The position numbers were made by a program, and so were the translations under genes. Positions 42,601 to 64,000 of a stretch of DNA of 64,000 nt are shown piece after piece. The stretch covers positions 310,001-374,000 of the forward strand of contig CAJFCJ010000018.1 of assembly GCA_904063045.1 (NCBI GenBank), read 5' to 3'. The DNA comes from Dimorphilus gyrociliatus (Eukaryota; Annelida; Polychaeta; Dinophilidae). Position 1 is the first letter of the stretch, and each line of letters begins with the position of its first letter. Under the pieces are notes generated by a model. That model saw only the letters and a program-made list of their open reading frames with translations. It did not search any database and was not told where the DNA came from.

Positions 42601-43792
42601 ACAAACCTGAGTTTGGGTGAGTCCGAGTGACGCTGCCAATTCAGCTCTTTCAGGAAGCGCCAAGTATTGCGTTCTTTGAAATCTTCTATTCAATTGCTGT
42701 AATTGTAAACTGGAATAAATAGTACGAGGCTTTCTCATTTTCTTTCCTTTTCCATTTAATCTCATCTTTTCTCCATTTTCAACTTCTGTAAAGTCGTACA
42801 AAAATATACTAAATTATGATTTTCTATATGTGCAATAAAAACATCAATCATTATTGATTTACGTTGTATAAGATGAAGGCGATTAACTACTAATCTCAGA
42901 AAGATTATAAAGACGTGCTCTATTTGCAAATCTCATTATATCAATAGAGGTTTTTCGTAAACTTACAATGTGAATTTTGACCAAATCTTATCCTTGAATT
43001 TACTAAGTATATACTATGGTTTATGAAAAGTAATTACTTATTTACAGTATCCGATAGAAGTAGGTTACTTCAATTATTTTCCGTTTAATCGATGATAACA
43101 ACCGAAATTTTTCTATTAATGAATGACAGGCCTTTAATAATGTGTTGTTAAATGTACACTGTTTACATGGGGAATTTTCAAGGGGATAATAACATTAAAT
43201 ACTGCTTCTGTGTTTCATTGCAAAAATGAATTGAGAAACTTCGCACTTTTAAACAAATTATATATAATATAATTATTCAACAAATTGTGTGTACACAACA
43301 CTCTCTATATAGCACGAATACCAGCATTTGGACCTGAAACGAAGGCCTACACTATTCAAACCCTTCGATATTCGATATACATCTTTGTCTAAATTCGACA
43401 ATGCCGTAGCTCGATATAAAACTAGTTGGAAACTCTATACGCGCGCTCTCTTTTACACTTTTACAAATTTTTTTCTTACCGTCTCGTGGTGGAGAAGTTT
43501 GATAATGTCCGTGCATTCCAAAGTGTCCAGCAGTAACAGGACTGTAAGCTGAATGAGGTGGAGCCATACTACTCATTGTACCCATATGTGGACCTCCATA
43601 AGGATTATATCCGAGAGCCCGTTGAACCGAAGAGAAAGAATCCTGTTGAACAGGACCTGATGCGAAAGGACTTGGTCGCATGAAGGTCGGATACGGTAGG
43701 CTCTGCTGAGTTTGCATGTCGACGAAAGTATTCTTTGAATCGATTTGATGTTGCTCCAAGCCGGGATCGTTCGAGCTGCTCGACGACGCCAT
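39622..43792 (-). CDS. Dlx: Distal-less/Dlx homeodomain transcription factor
   Basis: Three exons in phase: 43792-43480, 42785-42607 and 40101-39622, giving 323 residues. The start is the ATG at 43792 ([16 protein letters not shown]). The homeodomain is at about residues 121-181, with [38 protein letters not shown] and [18 protein letters not shown], the Dlx signature. The intron inside the homeodomain (between Q44 and V45) and the intron just before it are at the standard Dlx positions. The C-terminal exon is Pro/Gln/His-rich. Dlx genes control distal appendage, head and neural development. Intron 2 is 2.5 kb and intron 1 is 0.7 kb, larger than in the housekeeping genes here, and both may carry enhancers. 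Confidence 0.97.
40102..42606 (-). other. Dlx intron 2
   Basis: A 2.5-kb intron inside the homeodomain. Less AT-rich blocks at about 40440-40640, 40730-41230 and 41400-41720, with CRE half-sites (ACGTCA/TGACGT) near 41417-41450, suggest enhancer content. The open frames here carry no protein motifs. Confidence 0.55.
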
Positions 43793-43840
43793 TTTGAAGG
43801 GTGGCAATTTAAGTGATTAGAGTATCGGCGATGAAAAAAC

Positions 43841-43970
43841 TATATATAATGTTGGCTTGGTTGCCAGTGATTAAGTATAATCAACGGTGCTTTTATAAAA
43901 TATGTGAGTAACTGCCACAGTGCTCCAGCTTTTTCCTTACTGGCTCCGCCCTAGTCAGCGCTGATTGGTT
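43841..43970 (-). promoter_or_regulatory. Dlx promoter: TATA-like, GC box, CCAAT box
   Basis: On the minus strand, AACCAATCAG (43970-43961), then GGCGGAG (43950-43944), then ATTATATATA (43850-43841) precede the ATG at 43792 by 178, 158 and 58 bp. The order fits a promoter. Confidence 0.5.
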
Positions 43971-46900
43971 GAATTGTTCATGCCGCCAGACGCCAACTGC
44001 TTGATTTGTTCATTGAAAACGCGGTTGCTTTGAAGCTTCTTTCTCACAAAGAATACTGGCCATAATAGACTCGGCTCCGATAAAGTTCTAGCCTGTCTGA
44101 GTATTCTGTTTTCTAATTCGTAGTCGATCGGATGAAAGAAAGAACAAAATTCCGTAAAGATCGATTCTTGATAAAATGCTGATTGCCCCTGTAAATGTTT
44201 ATGTGTCTATCGAAATCAAGATGACGCCAGTCCATCAAATAAAATATTTAAATTAATATTTACTTAAAGATTAATTTATAAACGGCAAAAAGAGTGTTAA
44301 ATAGGCGCTTAATGCGGCTTCAAGAACTAATAAAGTGTTGTAATGCTATAATTAAGCAATTGATCCAATAAGGAAATATAATCAAATTTGCAAAACATTC
44401 GATAAGTTGCAAATAATAGTCTTCAAGGTGTTTTGGGTAAATTATAGAGCCGGTCAAGTATACTTAACTTGTCAATGTCAGTAATTGGTTTTAAGGACAT
44501 CATAGATATCAATATACAAACTATTTATGACAATCTTGAGGAACTAAATCAATTGGTTTAGCAGTTGATAGGCTATAGGGCACACTTTAGATTTCCAGTT
44601 AATAGGGTTGCATTCGTGTGTTCGTGTTTGAAGAATATTTGTTAAGGTCCGCTGGCGCCATAGTGTCGGTAAGAGGCGGGAGTTGGCGTCACTGTTCGCC
44701 ATGGGCCGCATTCAGTCGCTTACTATTGTTATATCCTGTCCATATAGCGTACCCTTTACAGTACTTCGATATTATGTACCATACCGTATATAGATTATTT
44801 ATTTATTTGGTCATTTTCCAAAAAAGTTTAAAGTTGCATGGTAGTCAAAAAAACATCTGCCTGGCCCTGGTATTTACTTTTTGTGAATTGAAGACGTTCC
44901 TAATTTTGTAAAGATTGCGCAACTCTTCGTTGAAAGTTTTAAACAAAGCTCATGATTGTTGTTGTTTATTTAAGGCGAATTCTCGAAAGAATTGGCATCG
45001 AATGAAAAGAGCATATACAAAAGGCCTGATCAGCGGGAGAGTTGGCGCCAAATAAAAAAAAATCGAAGGAGAGGCGTATGAATGATGCTTAAGTAAGTTT
45101 CTCAAGGGACTCGAAAAGGCAATGGGTTAAAGAACACACAGCTTCAGGCCAATTGGTAAAATATCTTTTTTAAGAAGGAAAAAAGTGGCAGGAAAAAGTA
45201 GACACGCAAAGTCTCGAAGGTGGTGCCGTTGAATACGTTCGTCATGTCAGAAATTCGGTGCAGTGTGACAGACTGTCTCCAGTCACGCAGGTAGCCGGAT
45301 GTTCGCTGCACATGATCTTTCGGATCGTCTTGGAAAATCTTTATGCATTTTTTTCACTATCTTAGATCTGGCGTTGTAGCGTGAAGAGACTGTGAAATGA
45401 CCCGAGGCATTCGGCTATTCTACTTCTTCAATACTCTCATACAGATAACAGTTGTTGTAATGTCTTCATTCTTCAGGGCAAAGCACAGATTCCCACGCTG
45501 ACCTATCTTCACTATTATATTTATACTCATGTATAATGTTTGTCATTTTTACTGTTCAGAACATTATGTTCATCTCATGCTCAGAAAGGTTTTTCATGCT
45601 TGCATAATGCCGATGCCGTCGGCGGGATCAACATTTATGTCAAATATTGTTTTATAAATGGCTGTATAGTCTATAGCACGTGTATAACATAATGCAAGTG
45701 ATTAGTGACAAAAAATAGACTGCTTTAGAGATGCTACAGCAATGAAAACCTTTGTTCAGCAACTGCAAAATTTTTTGCAAATGAAATGGAAAGCACAGCA
45801 TAGACTCAGCAAGAAGCGTTTCATTGACACTTTGCTGGGCGACGTCACTCAGTAGGCATCACAATCCCAGCGTGCATCCTTTTCCGGTAGACGCCTAGCA
45901 GTCACGTGGCCTCGTCAACAATTATGTTTGATTAGTGCATTAGTCTACAGTCGAAATTGCGCGTTCGCACTAACTTCTAATTGCTTCCGTGCACCGTCTA
46001 TTACATGCTCCCTAGAAGCGGAAGAGCGTCGAGAAAATAACTGCTCCCCTCCTAAGCTTTGTCTTTGAAGAGATGCTTCTAGTACACTGATTTGCCATCT
46101 CGAGACGTTTTTGTCACTTCTTCAACGACCACTTTGTCCGCGTCAACGAATTCATCGATTTCTCGGTCGACCGTTTAAATTGCGCTATTTCCAGTAGCTC
46201 TGTGACGCAACACTGCAAACTCGTCTAATTTACCTTAGTTCGTTAATGATCTATGCACGCTATGTCAAGTGGATAACGCGTTTTGTATTAAAAATAGAAA
46301 AAATGGCAGGTGAAGGAGATGCTTTGAGGCAGACTTGTCCGAGCCTACTTCCATCTACTGAGAGCGGCTTCTTTCTTCTTCGCTTCTTAATTAATATACA
46401 ACTGAGAATCTAATGATTGGTAGCGTTTAATTGAACAAATTATTTTTGAGAACCAAAGTGCCGAAAAAATAAAGAAAGTTTTCAAAATAATTATTTGTAG
46501 TATGCAAGAGACGCTTTTCTAAAAACAGAATCAATAGAAAATGTGAAAATTCCAGCAGGTAACTAAAAGGTATCTTCACCAGTCACCATATTTATTAACT
46601 ATATATCATTAATTATTTATACATATCAAAGCTAAAAACAAGTCGATATTGGCAAAATGTCATGACAAGGGGTCGATATAATTGCGATCATCGAACGACC
46701 TTTGACCGTGACCACGCGTGTCACTGTCATGGCCCACTTCCTTCTTTTTGCGGTAAATATATACTTATAAGACTAATACACGGTTCATTTAGGGGCGAGT
46801 AGAGCCACGGCCCAATTCAAATCACTAGTCCTAGTTTTCACAAATTATTGTATTTTTCTTGGTTTTTATTTAAACTATTAAAAATCGGGGTTGACAAGAA

Positions 46901-47620
46901 GACAATTTATTTTTATCAATATATTGATTATTCATTTTTAAATAATTCTCTAGTCATGGATTTTACTACCTATGACGTCGTTCAGAGTATATGAAATTGC
47001 ATGTTATTCTATAATTACTAGTGTACCAGCAAATATTAAAGCGAACTGAAAAAATAGAAGTCTTGAGATCCGCATGGAAAAAACTGATCAAATTTCAAAA
47101 TTTTACCGATAGGGAAGTGCGTGTATGATAGGAGGAGTTTACTGTGTGAATATGACGTCAGCGCACGCTCCCGCTTCTACAAACACGCACAAATCTTCGA
47201 GTTGACATCACGAAACTTTATGTATACACACATACAATGCACGACAAACCAATCACATACGATTTCTCAACAAAGAATAGTGAATATATAGCGTAAATTA
47301 TGGGTAAAATAATAGTAATCTACTGGGCAGCTGAGACGAATAACAAATAACAGTATCCCTCAATACAATCCTTTTATTCACCTTTCGCACTGATTGCAGT
47401 TTATACGTGCATATTATCGCCTAATTATTGCTCTCATTTTGTATTCATTTTTCACGCTTCTCATATCTGACAGTTCGATTTCAACTTTCTTTTTAATACC
47501 TTACTTTTAATAATGTCTTACAACATCTAGAATTATCCTAACATGGGAATTAATCGTTAACTCTCTAGACTATAAGCTAATCTATTTAACAGAATATTCC
47601 CCTTATAAAGTTTTCAATAT

Positions 47621-47634
47621 CCACTTGGTGGCAG
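47621..47634 (+). promoter_or_regulatory. CTCF-like motif between Dlx and NR4A
   Basis: CCACTTGGTGGCAG matches the CTCF consensus except the A of the central AG. It faces the reverse-strand site 280 bp away. Confidence 0.42.
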
Positions 47635-47914
47635 CACAAACAAGACCATTAAAGCGTATTTTCAGCTAAATTAAATAGTTCATTGAATGTTATGGCAAGA
47701 TATGATACGGTCGATAGATCGATAAATCTTATTTTAATAAGATTTTTTCTATATTCATTGATATTCCTAGTTTTAATTTACAATGAAATATCAATAATAA
47801 AAATTTAAGTAAATTGAAATCGTTATGTAAATAATAATCAAGAAATATGGCGCTCTAACATACCTCATCTAATTTTCGTTCTATAACGTATTTGACGTTA
47901 AAATGTAACAAGCA

Positions 47915-47928
47915 ATGCCATCTAGCGG
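47915..47928 (-). promoter_or_regulatory. CTCF-like motif between Dlx and NR4A
   Basis: The minus strand reads CCGCTAGATGGCAT, a strong match. Together with the site at 47621 it forms a convergent pair between two developmental genes. Confidence 0.45.
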
Positions 47929-48413
47929 ATGTTTTAATAATCATTTGACACAAAAGTCTTGTTTTAATATTTTAAAGATAATAATATTTCAAAGATATAA
48001 AATACTTGTACATTTATTTATTCCCGAATAAATTTATTTAATTACTTGTCTTATGCGTAATTACATCGACAAATATATTGAAACAGAGACATGAGTACAG
48101 AAATAATGGCAAGAAAAATTTTGTTCTTTCTTATGGTATTATATATACTAAGATACACACTTGTTAGAATGTTTTTAAATTACGAATCTAAATAAATATT
48201 TGAATATAAACAGACATAATAAAATACAATGAGTTTTTAATCGCAGAATAATTTTACATAATTATGATAATAATACAGAAAATTACACAATATTTATCTG
48301 TGTGTAAATGTTTATAATATTCATAACATATTTCTATCTGATATAATATCGACTATACCTATCAATATAGCTTACAAGAATGGCACTCCCCTAAGAGAAA
48401 GCATTTATAAGAT

Positions 48414-57842
<9,429 letters not shown>

Positions 57843-57922
57843 GCATTACAACCTTCGCCTCTCCATTCCTTTCTACTTTCGTAAAACTTTTCCTCGAATT
57901 CTCCACCAGAAAACTCTGCATC

Positions 57923-57943
57923 TGACGTCACGTGATGACGTCA
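57923..57943 (-). promoter_or_regulatory. CRE / E-box / CRE element at the NR4A distal promoter
   Basis: Two perfect TGACGTCA sites (57923-57930 and 57936-57943) overlap or flank a CACGTG E-box (57929-57934), about 80-100 bp upstream of the distal NR4A ATG. CREB activation of NR4A genes through promoter CREs is established in mammals, so function is plausible. A third perfect CRE is in the intron at 56760-56767. Confidence 0.7.
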
Positions 57944-60900
57944 CTGCGAATGGAATAGCCATTAAGGGGAAAAGAGGAACGAACTAAGTGCAGCCGTTTA
58001 ACAGACAAGAGCGCATGTCTTCCTACATTACCCAACAACTTTAATATAAACTCACGTCTAATTTGTATGTAAACATATTTATATATCCAAAATCTGCTTA
58101 AAATCAATTTCTTGCCAATATACATAAGCCGTGTTTTACGCTCATGCAGAAAATTAGCTTTAGGGTTTTCAGTTTATTTTCTCGACCCAACCCTGCTTTA
58201 CGCTACTCAGTTTTTTGATTAGAATATAAATAAACCCAAATTTGACCCTGTCCTTAACCCATAAATAGATATTTCAATTCAATTCTCTGTTGGGCAAAGT
58301 AAATTACGAAGATTAGTCAAAAAAATTAAAAGCGATTGTTTATTAACAAGATGGGCAGTTGCAAAGAAGAGTCAAGATGCCTGGGGACAAATTCAAAGGG
58401 CGTTCAAGCGAAAAAAAAACATGCATGCATGGATTGTTAGACAGAGAACAACTTCTGAATCTTAAATGCAAATTATTCATTTAGAAATATGTACTGCACA
58501 TCCGAGTATAGAATGTTGTTTCTTTATTTACCCGGTAACTATGAAAGTGTGATATTTCCATAATATATTTATTGTATATATAAAAAGTGGATACTAATGA
58601 ATATACTTTGGAAGGAATTTTCTTCATTTAATTAATATGCATGTATTAACACGGAACAATAAAATTCTTTAATGCACTTTTAGAGCTTTCCGTGCATATT
58701 CCTTTCTAAACACAAGTTTGAACCTTCTTGGATGATATAAATGCAAAGGAAAATATAAAAAAAAAACCGATAAACAGCAACTCGCGATGAAATGCAGAAG
58801 GAAAGGTCAAAAAAAGATGGAGGTCTTGAAGGTCAATTGAACTGACCGCGAAAATGATAGAAAATTCTTTATAGTGGAAATAGATTTTTGATGTTTGAGC
58901 ATATGAATTTTCCTTCAGGCACATTGAGTGTCACAAATTATTTTCTTTCGACATACTTCTCTCTGATTTTTTGCCGCTGCTTATCGGCCACTTGAGATCT
59001 GTTAACGACTTACTCAAACGTTTTGCAGATTATAAGAGAGATAAGCAGAATTTTTCACCATGCTCCACTCTCATGCAGATATATACAAAAATAAAGAGGC
59101 AAACAGGCGGTCACGTGTAGAGGAAACGTTTACTTTTCCAGCAGCGATCATCAAGGTAGCTTACGTCATCAGTAAGAGACTCATAATGCTTGATTATAGT
59201 TTTATACGTGATAGCGTTTGCGTTTCTTTGTTTTCCTTGCATGGTCAAAAAATTTATGCAAAAATTAATATGTTAGATGAGATAGCTTAATATAAAGCCT
59301 CAACTGTTAATTGAATGATGTAATAATTGTAATGCATATATAATTTAGCCAGACACCATCTGAAAACGGCATTGTTGACATTTTGAGTGAGACGCTAATT
59401 TGCACTAGCATCCAGTAGCTTCATTGTTATTAGTGAATTTTCCAGTTTTTGCAGTGCGGTTGACATTTCGGTCGAGTATATCTCTATACGCTCATTAAGC
59501 CGCTCTCTCATTTGCAAATATTATTGGTGGTTAATTGCAATAGCGCATGATTCTAGAAAGTTGTAGAAGAAAAAAAATCAGTATATTTTCGCTTCTCAAA
59601 TATATACAAAGTGGCGAACAATTTAGCCCGACATCCAAACAGCCACTTCACCCCGTATGTACCCTGCTATTCTGGAATGCTACACATCTGTGTACAAATA
59701 GTCTAGTGGGATATGGACTCATGCAATCGGTTTTATCTAATCGAGTCTTCTATTATGGCACCTGATTTATTTTTACTTATTTTTTTAGTGATATATGTAA
59801 AGGATTATATATTTTATTCACGTTTACGGTTCGAAACTAACCAATAGATTTTCTAATCCAGCAACGCATCAGTGCAACTGTAAGAAATAGTATCTGCGGA
59901 TGAAAAGATGAGTGGCAACAGCTGATTCAACCGCAATACATTGGATGCAACATTGCCGAAAACTTTTCTATATTCTTTTCCCATTATATATCATATAATT
60001 ACATCATATTTTATAGTGTAGTAAACACCGAATTCAGTAGGCCTATTAGAAAGGTGAACTTTGTTTCTAATAGAAATTAGGAAGGATCGAAAGGCGGTAA
60101 AAAAAACATCCTCTGGCTGTTGTGTGTATACACGTGTACTGACCATTTTCTTGCTTTACGGAAACATGAAAAGACATTTAGGGAATGCTTGTAGCGTCGT
60201 ATCGCTATCGGCTATACTGTTTACCTTTCGGTTTTTATTAAGTGTGTAAGCAAACTGCCTTGCATACAAATTTTTTCAAATTTCAATAAAAATCTTATGT
60301 GAGTAGCAAAAAGTTATAGCAAACGCTTGTCCGATAAAAATATCTTCTTTTCATTGAGGAACTAGAAGAGGTAAAATTTAATGGAGCGAAAACTAGAGGG
60401 AAATTATTTGAAATCAGTTTTGATGTAGATAATTAGAGATCATATTTTTTTATATGTACAGCGCAAATCCTTATTACTACTTGTGCTATATTAAGTGAAT
60501 GGGTAAGAGTTTCGAACGAAGGTTAATACAGGATTAACTTTTTACTGATAATTATTGAATTACGATATTAATGAAATTTTTATGACATATAAGAAATATA
60601 CCGTTACTTTAACTTTTTTTTGGCTTTTATTATTCCAAAATAAATAGAGAAACTGCTCGATGTAATTTCTCTTGACAACCCATGAAATATCCCGTTAACA
60701 CGTTATCAATGGCAGGTACATATAGAGATGGGCAGTCAAAGAAGAAATGCCGGAGGCTCAGACTGTAAATGTCAGTGAGCTGATGATCAATTGAGATATA
60801 TCATAAATATGTCTTAATCTTTTTCGACTTTTATCCACGTTTCTACCTTGCACCACCAACTCAATCTAATTAGCATAAAGCGATTATATGACGACAGTAT

Positions 60901-62473
60901 GTCAGTTCGGATCGAAAGGCGTTAAGGCAGACAAGTTCTTTCCGGCTTTCATCTCCCTTGTAGCGCATTTGACCTTTTCCAGTCTTCAGGTGCTTCCTCA
61001 TTCTTGATGAGGCATTGCTAGATGCTCGATCAGACGATTCCCCTGTGCAATATGGGGGAAAGCTCATTTTTCTGTTGAGACATTTTCTAGTCCAAATAAT
61101 AAGTTTTGCTGTTTTCTAGATTCAATTTTCAAAATATCTCATACCTTATATACGCATTGCATATCTACGATTTCTTCTCATATTTTCCAGTAAGCCACTC
61201 TGGCCTATCGCCTGCGCAATGCGCGCTTGTCCTCAAAACCAGCTGTAAACTCACTTCAGCCATACGTTTTCTTTTTCATTTCCCGTTAAATAATTCCTTA
61301 TCCGATCGAATTGAAAACTATCCTCCGCCTGTTCGAGTAGACTCTATTCTGACTACTAAACTAACATTTATAGAGGAGAGTGTGGACATTTGTTTATTTG
61401 ATCTTTACCATTCAAATGTCAAGACATTCAGGCAATCTTATAACTAGTAAGATGTCTTTTTCTGGCATTTTCTTTAGAAAGTACGAGTACGCTCAATTGT
61501 TTTTGTGAATATATAATAGATAGTAAATGTGCAAACAGTAGCAGAACTCTTTAGTTTCGTGTAGCGAGAGGGCAGAGGAGAATTTCGAGCTACCTTATAG
61601 ACTTGAATTTCAGTTACATTAATTACAACACTCCGAGGCAAACAATATTTTATTTGACAATTTTGTATAGGCTATCTAATTTTATAGAACTTATTAGAAC
61701 TTTATGAAACAAAGCCTTATCAGATTAGTTTTTTAATGATTGTTTTAATGCAAAATACAACATTCAATGAATTTGCAGTTCTTTTTATATTCAAACTTCA
61801 CTAACCTTTATTTTATTTTTGCATTAATTTAAGAGGAAAAGCTCAATATGCAAGACCATATTGTTGCGATAGAGCTAAGCTGACCATGCATGCGGCGAAA
61901 AGAAAGCAAAAACAAATCAAAAATTGATAGGATCGACTAAAAACGACGTATGCCTGCCAAAACAAAGTCTACCAAAGAGATAAGTGAACATCTCTTCCTT
62001 TTTAACGCGTACCACTCGGCACGAGACCATGTTGCTGCTCTAATCGCATCCATTTCTACATTCAAAAGTAAATTACTTCTGAAGGCGGTAATGTACCCTG
62101 ATATATCTTTATCTTCGGTCTTATCATTAGTAGATAATCACCTCTGTTTTTAATTGGCGTCGACATCAGCTGATATTTTTCCTATGTATTATCACAGTCA
62201 GATATAGAACAAAGGGTTGAAGTGATAATTGGCACACAATTATAGGAGAGTCACTATTATTTTAAAAAAAGATAATAAGCACAGATACATAATGGTGAAT
62301 AGATATATTCATAAATTTATTATGAATTTTCTGTAACTATTATTGTTTCCTCAATTTGATTTTATCCAGGCCATTTAGTGGAATTATATTTAATGTTTAA
62401 AACTGTAAGAGAGCACAAAGCTGCTTTCGACGATTAAAGAAATGCTAACGTTGTTATTCGTCGTTGATAAAAG

Positions 62474-62487
62474 GCACTAGATGGCAT
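62474..62487 (+). promoter_or_regulatory. CTCF-like motif
   Basis: GCACTAGATGGCAT is a strong match. It is the first of two same-direction sites 200 bp apart (the other is ACTTCAGATGGCAC at 62674-62687). Confidence 0.45.
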
Positions 62488-62673
62488 TTTAGTAGTTGAA
62501 GCAATATCCAGAAGATGGAGTTATATGTCACTCTTTTTCTTCCTCAATACTCAGAAAAAATTTAATGAATTAAACCACTTATAAGAATGATTCTCAATTG
62601 TAGTAAAAGTATCTTAGCCAAATTTTAATGTGCGGTTAAAACCCGATATTTATCTATTAAATTTTCTAAACAA

Positions 62674-62687
62674 ACTTCAGATGGCAC
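62674..62687 (+). promoter_or_regulatory. CTCF-like motif
   Basis: ACTTCAGATGGCAC is the second member of the tandem pair upstream of NR4A. Confidence 0.42.
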
Positions 62688-64000
62688 TAGTTTTCATTTA
62701 GAAGCGCAATATTTTTGGAGCAATCGAATGCCTTGGGATTATTTCCCAAGTAAGAAACAGTGATACGCCTTGAATTTTTATAACATGTAATTTTAATTAT
62801 TTATCAATTGTATATTCTTAGTCATGAAACTGCCGTTCTAGTATATCGTTATCGTAAATGTCAATTTGATGCTTGCAGATAGGCGAAATTATTTTGTTGT
62901 ACTTTTCTTCGATCGTAGGTTTAAATATATTATTGGTATTCGACACTCAAGAGGATCCAAAGGTGAAATTTGTCGACGGTACTGCTGGTTTTGATAGCAT
63001 TTTAAAACTTTATAGGTTGACTCTAAGAAGTGTATTGTAAATCGTCTATAGTAATATAGCGAGAGAAGGAGGTGTAGCAAAGGACAAAGGACAAATATTT
63101 GCTTGAAAGCCTATCAATAAATCCACAAAAGAAGCAGGATAGCTTTCAGCCTCGTTTTGGCCACTTTGTAGCAGACGATTCTTTTTCAACGGCTGGATCA
63201 CCAACTTTTATTCGCCCCTTTCTTCAATTAAAATAATATAGATATATTGTTTTCATATTGAACTAGTGGGAGTTTTACCTGGATGAGACTTGAAATGTAC
63301 AAAAATTCAGTGAGTTTTTAAGTTTCTTTTTCTAAAATTCTCTTCTCACTCATCGAGTGGGTTAAATGAAGAGAACTGACAAGCTTATGCAGTAATTGCG
63401 TCACAATAACATTTATATTATATAACTACTCCTCTGATTTGAAATTCTCTCGAAATCTTAAAAGACAAAGGATGCCATTAAGATGACTTCGTGGTGGTCT
63501 TTCATTGTTAATAAAGTGGCTCATTTACATGAGGAACTCATACCAATCAAAACCAAATTTAAAAGACCAACTCAGAGATCTTTCATCTTAAACCGCTTTT
63601 AGGTGAACAGTCTATATCAAACCAGGTGGGACTTGCATAATCTTAGAATTTTGGATGCGACTTCATTCGCCCATCAATCACAGACTGCCCGCATCTTGTA
63701 TTTTCTTTAGGCCTGACTGGTATCGTATGACACTTTTGTTGATATAAATATGAAGCGAGTGGACACTGCACGCTCTTGTGCTTGACCGAACGGATGACCG
63801 GCGCTTGAAAAGTGGCAATTACAGGCGCCAAAATGACGTAAATTCTCGCTAACTTTCCTTAATCGCAATCTGTTCTATAACTCAGCTCTTTTTTGCCTTT
63901 TTTCTTTGAATGCGCAAGCGCCGAAGATGAATGAACATATATAAAAGACCTACGTATATACTTTGATGCGCATTTCCGTCTTTTTGCCATATAATAATTG

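Larger units (their letters stand above)
43793..48413. other. Dlx upstream / NR4A downstream region
   Basis: About 4.6 kb without a supportable gene. GC-richer blocks at 44620-44720 and 45830-46380 may be Dlx enhancers. A perfect CRE is at 47153-47160. CTCF-like sites lie at 47621-47634 and 47915-47928, close to the NR4A 3' end. Nothing else was recognised. Confidence 0.45.
57844..64000. other. NR4A upstream region to the right edge, no gene supported
   Basis: About 6.1 kb. CTCF-like sites are at 62474-62487 and 62674-62687. Open frames at 59060-59155, 60870-61067 and 61950-62153 look mildly protein-like but have no motif and no partner exon. The region is probably NR4A regulatory DNA or the intron of a gene beyond the edge. 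Confidence 0.4.

Noticed and set aside
60870-61067. 65-codon minus-strand frame with a charged, protein-like sequence
   Set aside because: No family signal and no neighbouring exon that joins in phase.

Overview
This window is animal nuclear DNA from an invertebrate bilaterian with a compact genome. It is AT-rich, most introns in housekeeping genes are only about 40-130 bp with GT..AG ends, and it carries Fox, Sp, Mox, Dlx and NR4A genes that exist as sets only in bilaterians. Short introns combined with retained ancestral gene linkage would fit a miniature spiralian such as a small annelid, but the species is a guess. No prokaryotic, viral or intact transposon features were seen. Twelve protein genes could be modelled exon by exon with consistent reading phases, plus one unrecognised candidate gene.

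Layout, left to right. 1-2021 (-): a secreted or membrane protein with EGF, NIDO, AMOP and VWD domains, cut by the left edge. 2692-3896 (-): LZTS/N4BP3-type coiled-coil protein. 5487-7614 (-): FoxF, with a second coding exon that is easily missed. 12236-15094 (-): Sp6-9 zinc-finger factor, including a 24-nt first coding exon. 20025-21474 (-): UBE2Z ubiquitin/FAT10 E2 enzyme. 21744-22157 (+): CHCHD7/COX23-like mitochondrial twin-CX9C protein, head-to-head with UBE2Z. 22769-25320 (+): Mox/Meox homeobox gene. 26390-28783 (+): GPR158/GPR179-like class C receptor. 30019-32218 (-): SGLT-type sodium/solute symporter. 32537-33632 (-): uridine phosphorylase. 39622-43792 (-): Distal-less/Dlx. 48414-57842 (-): NR4A/HR38 nuclear receptor with two alternative first coding exons. 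The 57.8-64 kb end contains no gene I can support.

Two gene classes alternate. Housekeeping or effector genes are dense with tiny introns. Developmental regulators (FoxF, Sp, Mox, Dlx, NR4A) sit in multi-kilobase non-coding surroundings with CCAAT boxes, GC boxes, CRE sites, homeodomain sites and many copies of a CTCF-like motif. They probably do not form one pathway, but Sp, Mox, Dlx, NR4A, UBE2Z, UPP and GPR158/179 all have human relatives on Hox-bearing chromosomes, so the window looks like a preserved piece of the ancient Hox-linked chromosome.

The observations most worth following are that linkage, the recurrent CTCF-like motif, the hidden FoxF exon with two possible C-termini, the NR4A distal promoter with a CRE/E-box/CRE element, an unrecognised antisense gene inside the NR4A intron, and a TATA/double-CRE promoter with no assigned gene. 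All gene models come from reading the sequence by eye; no database search was run.
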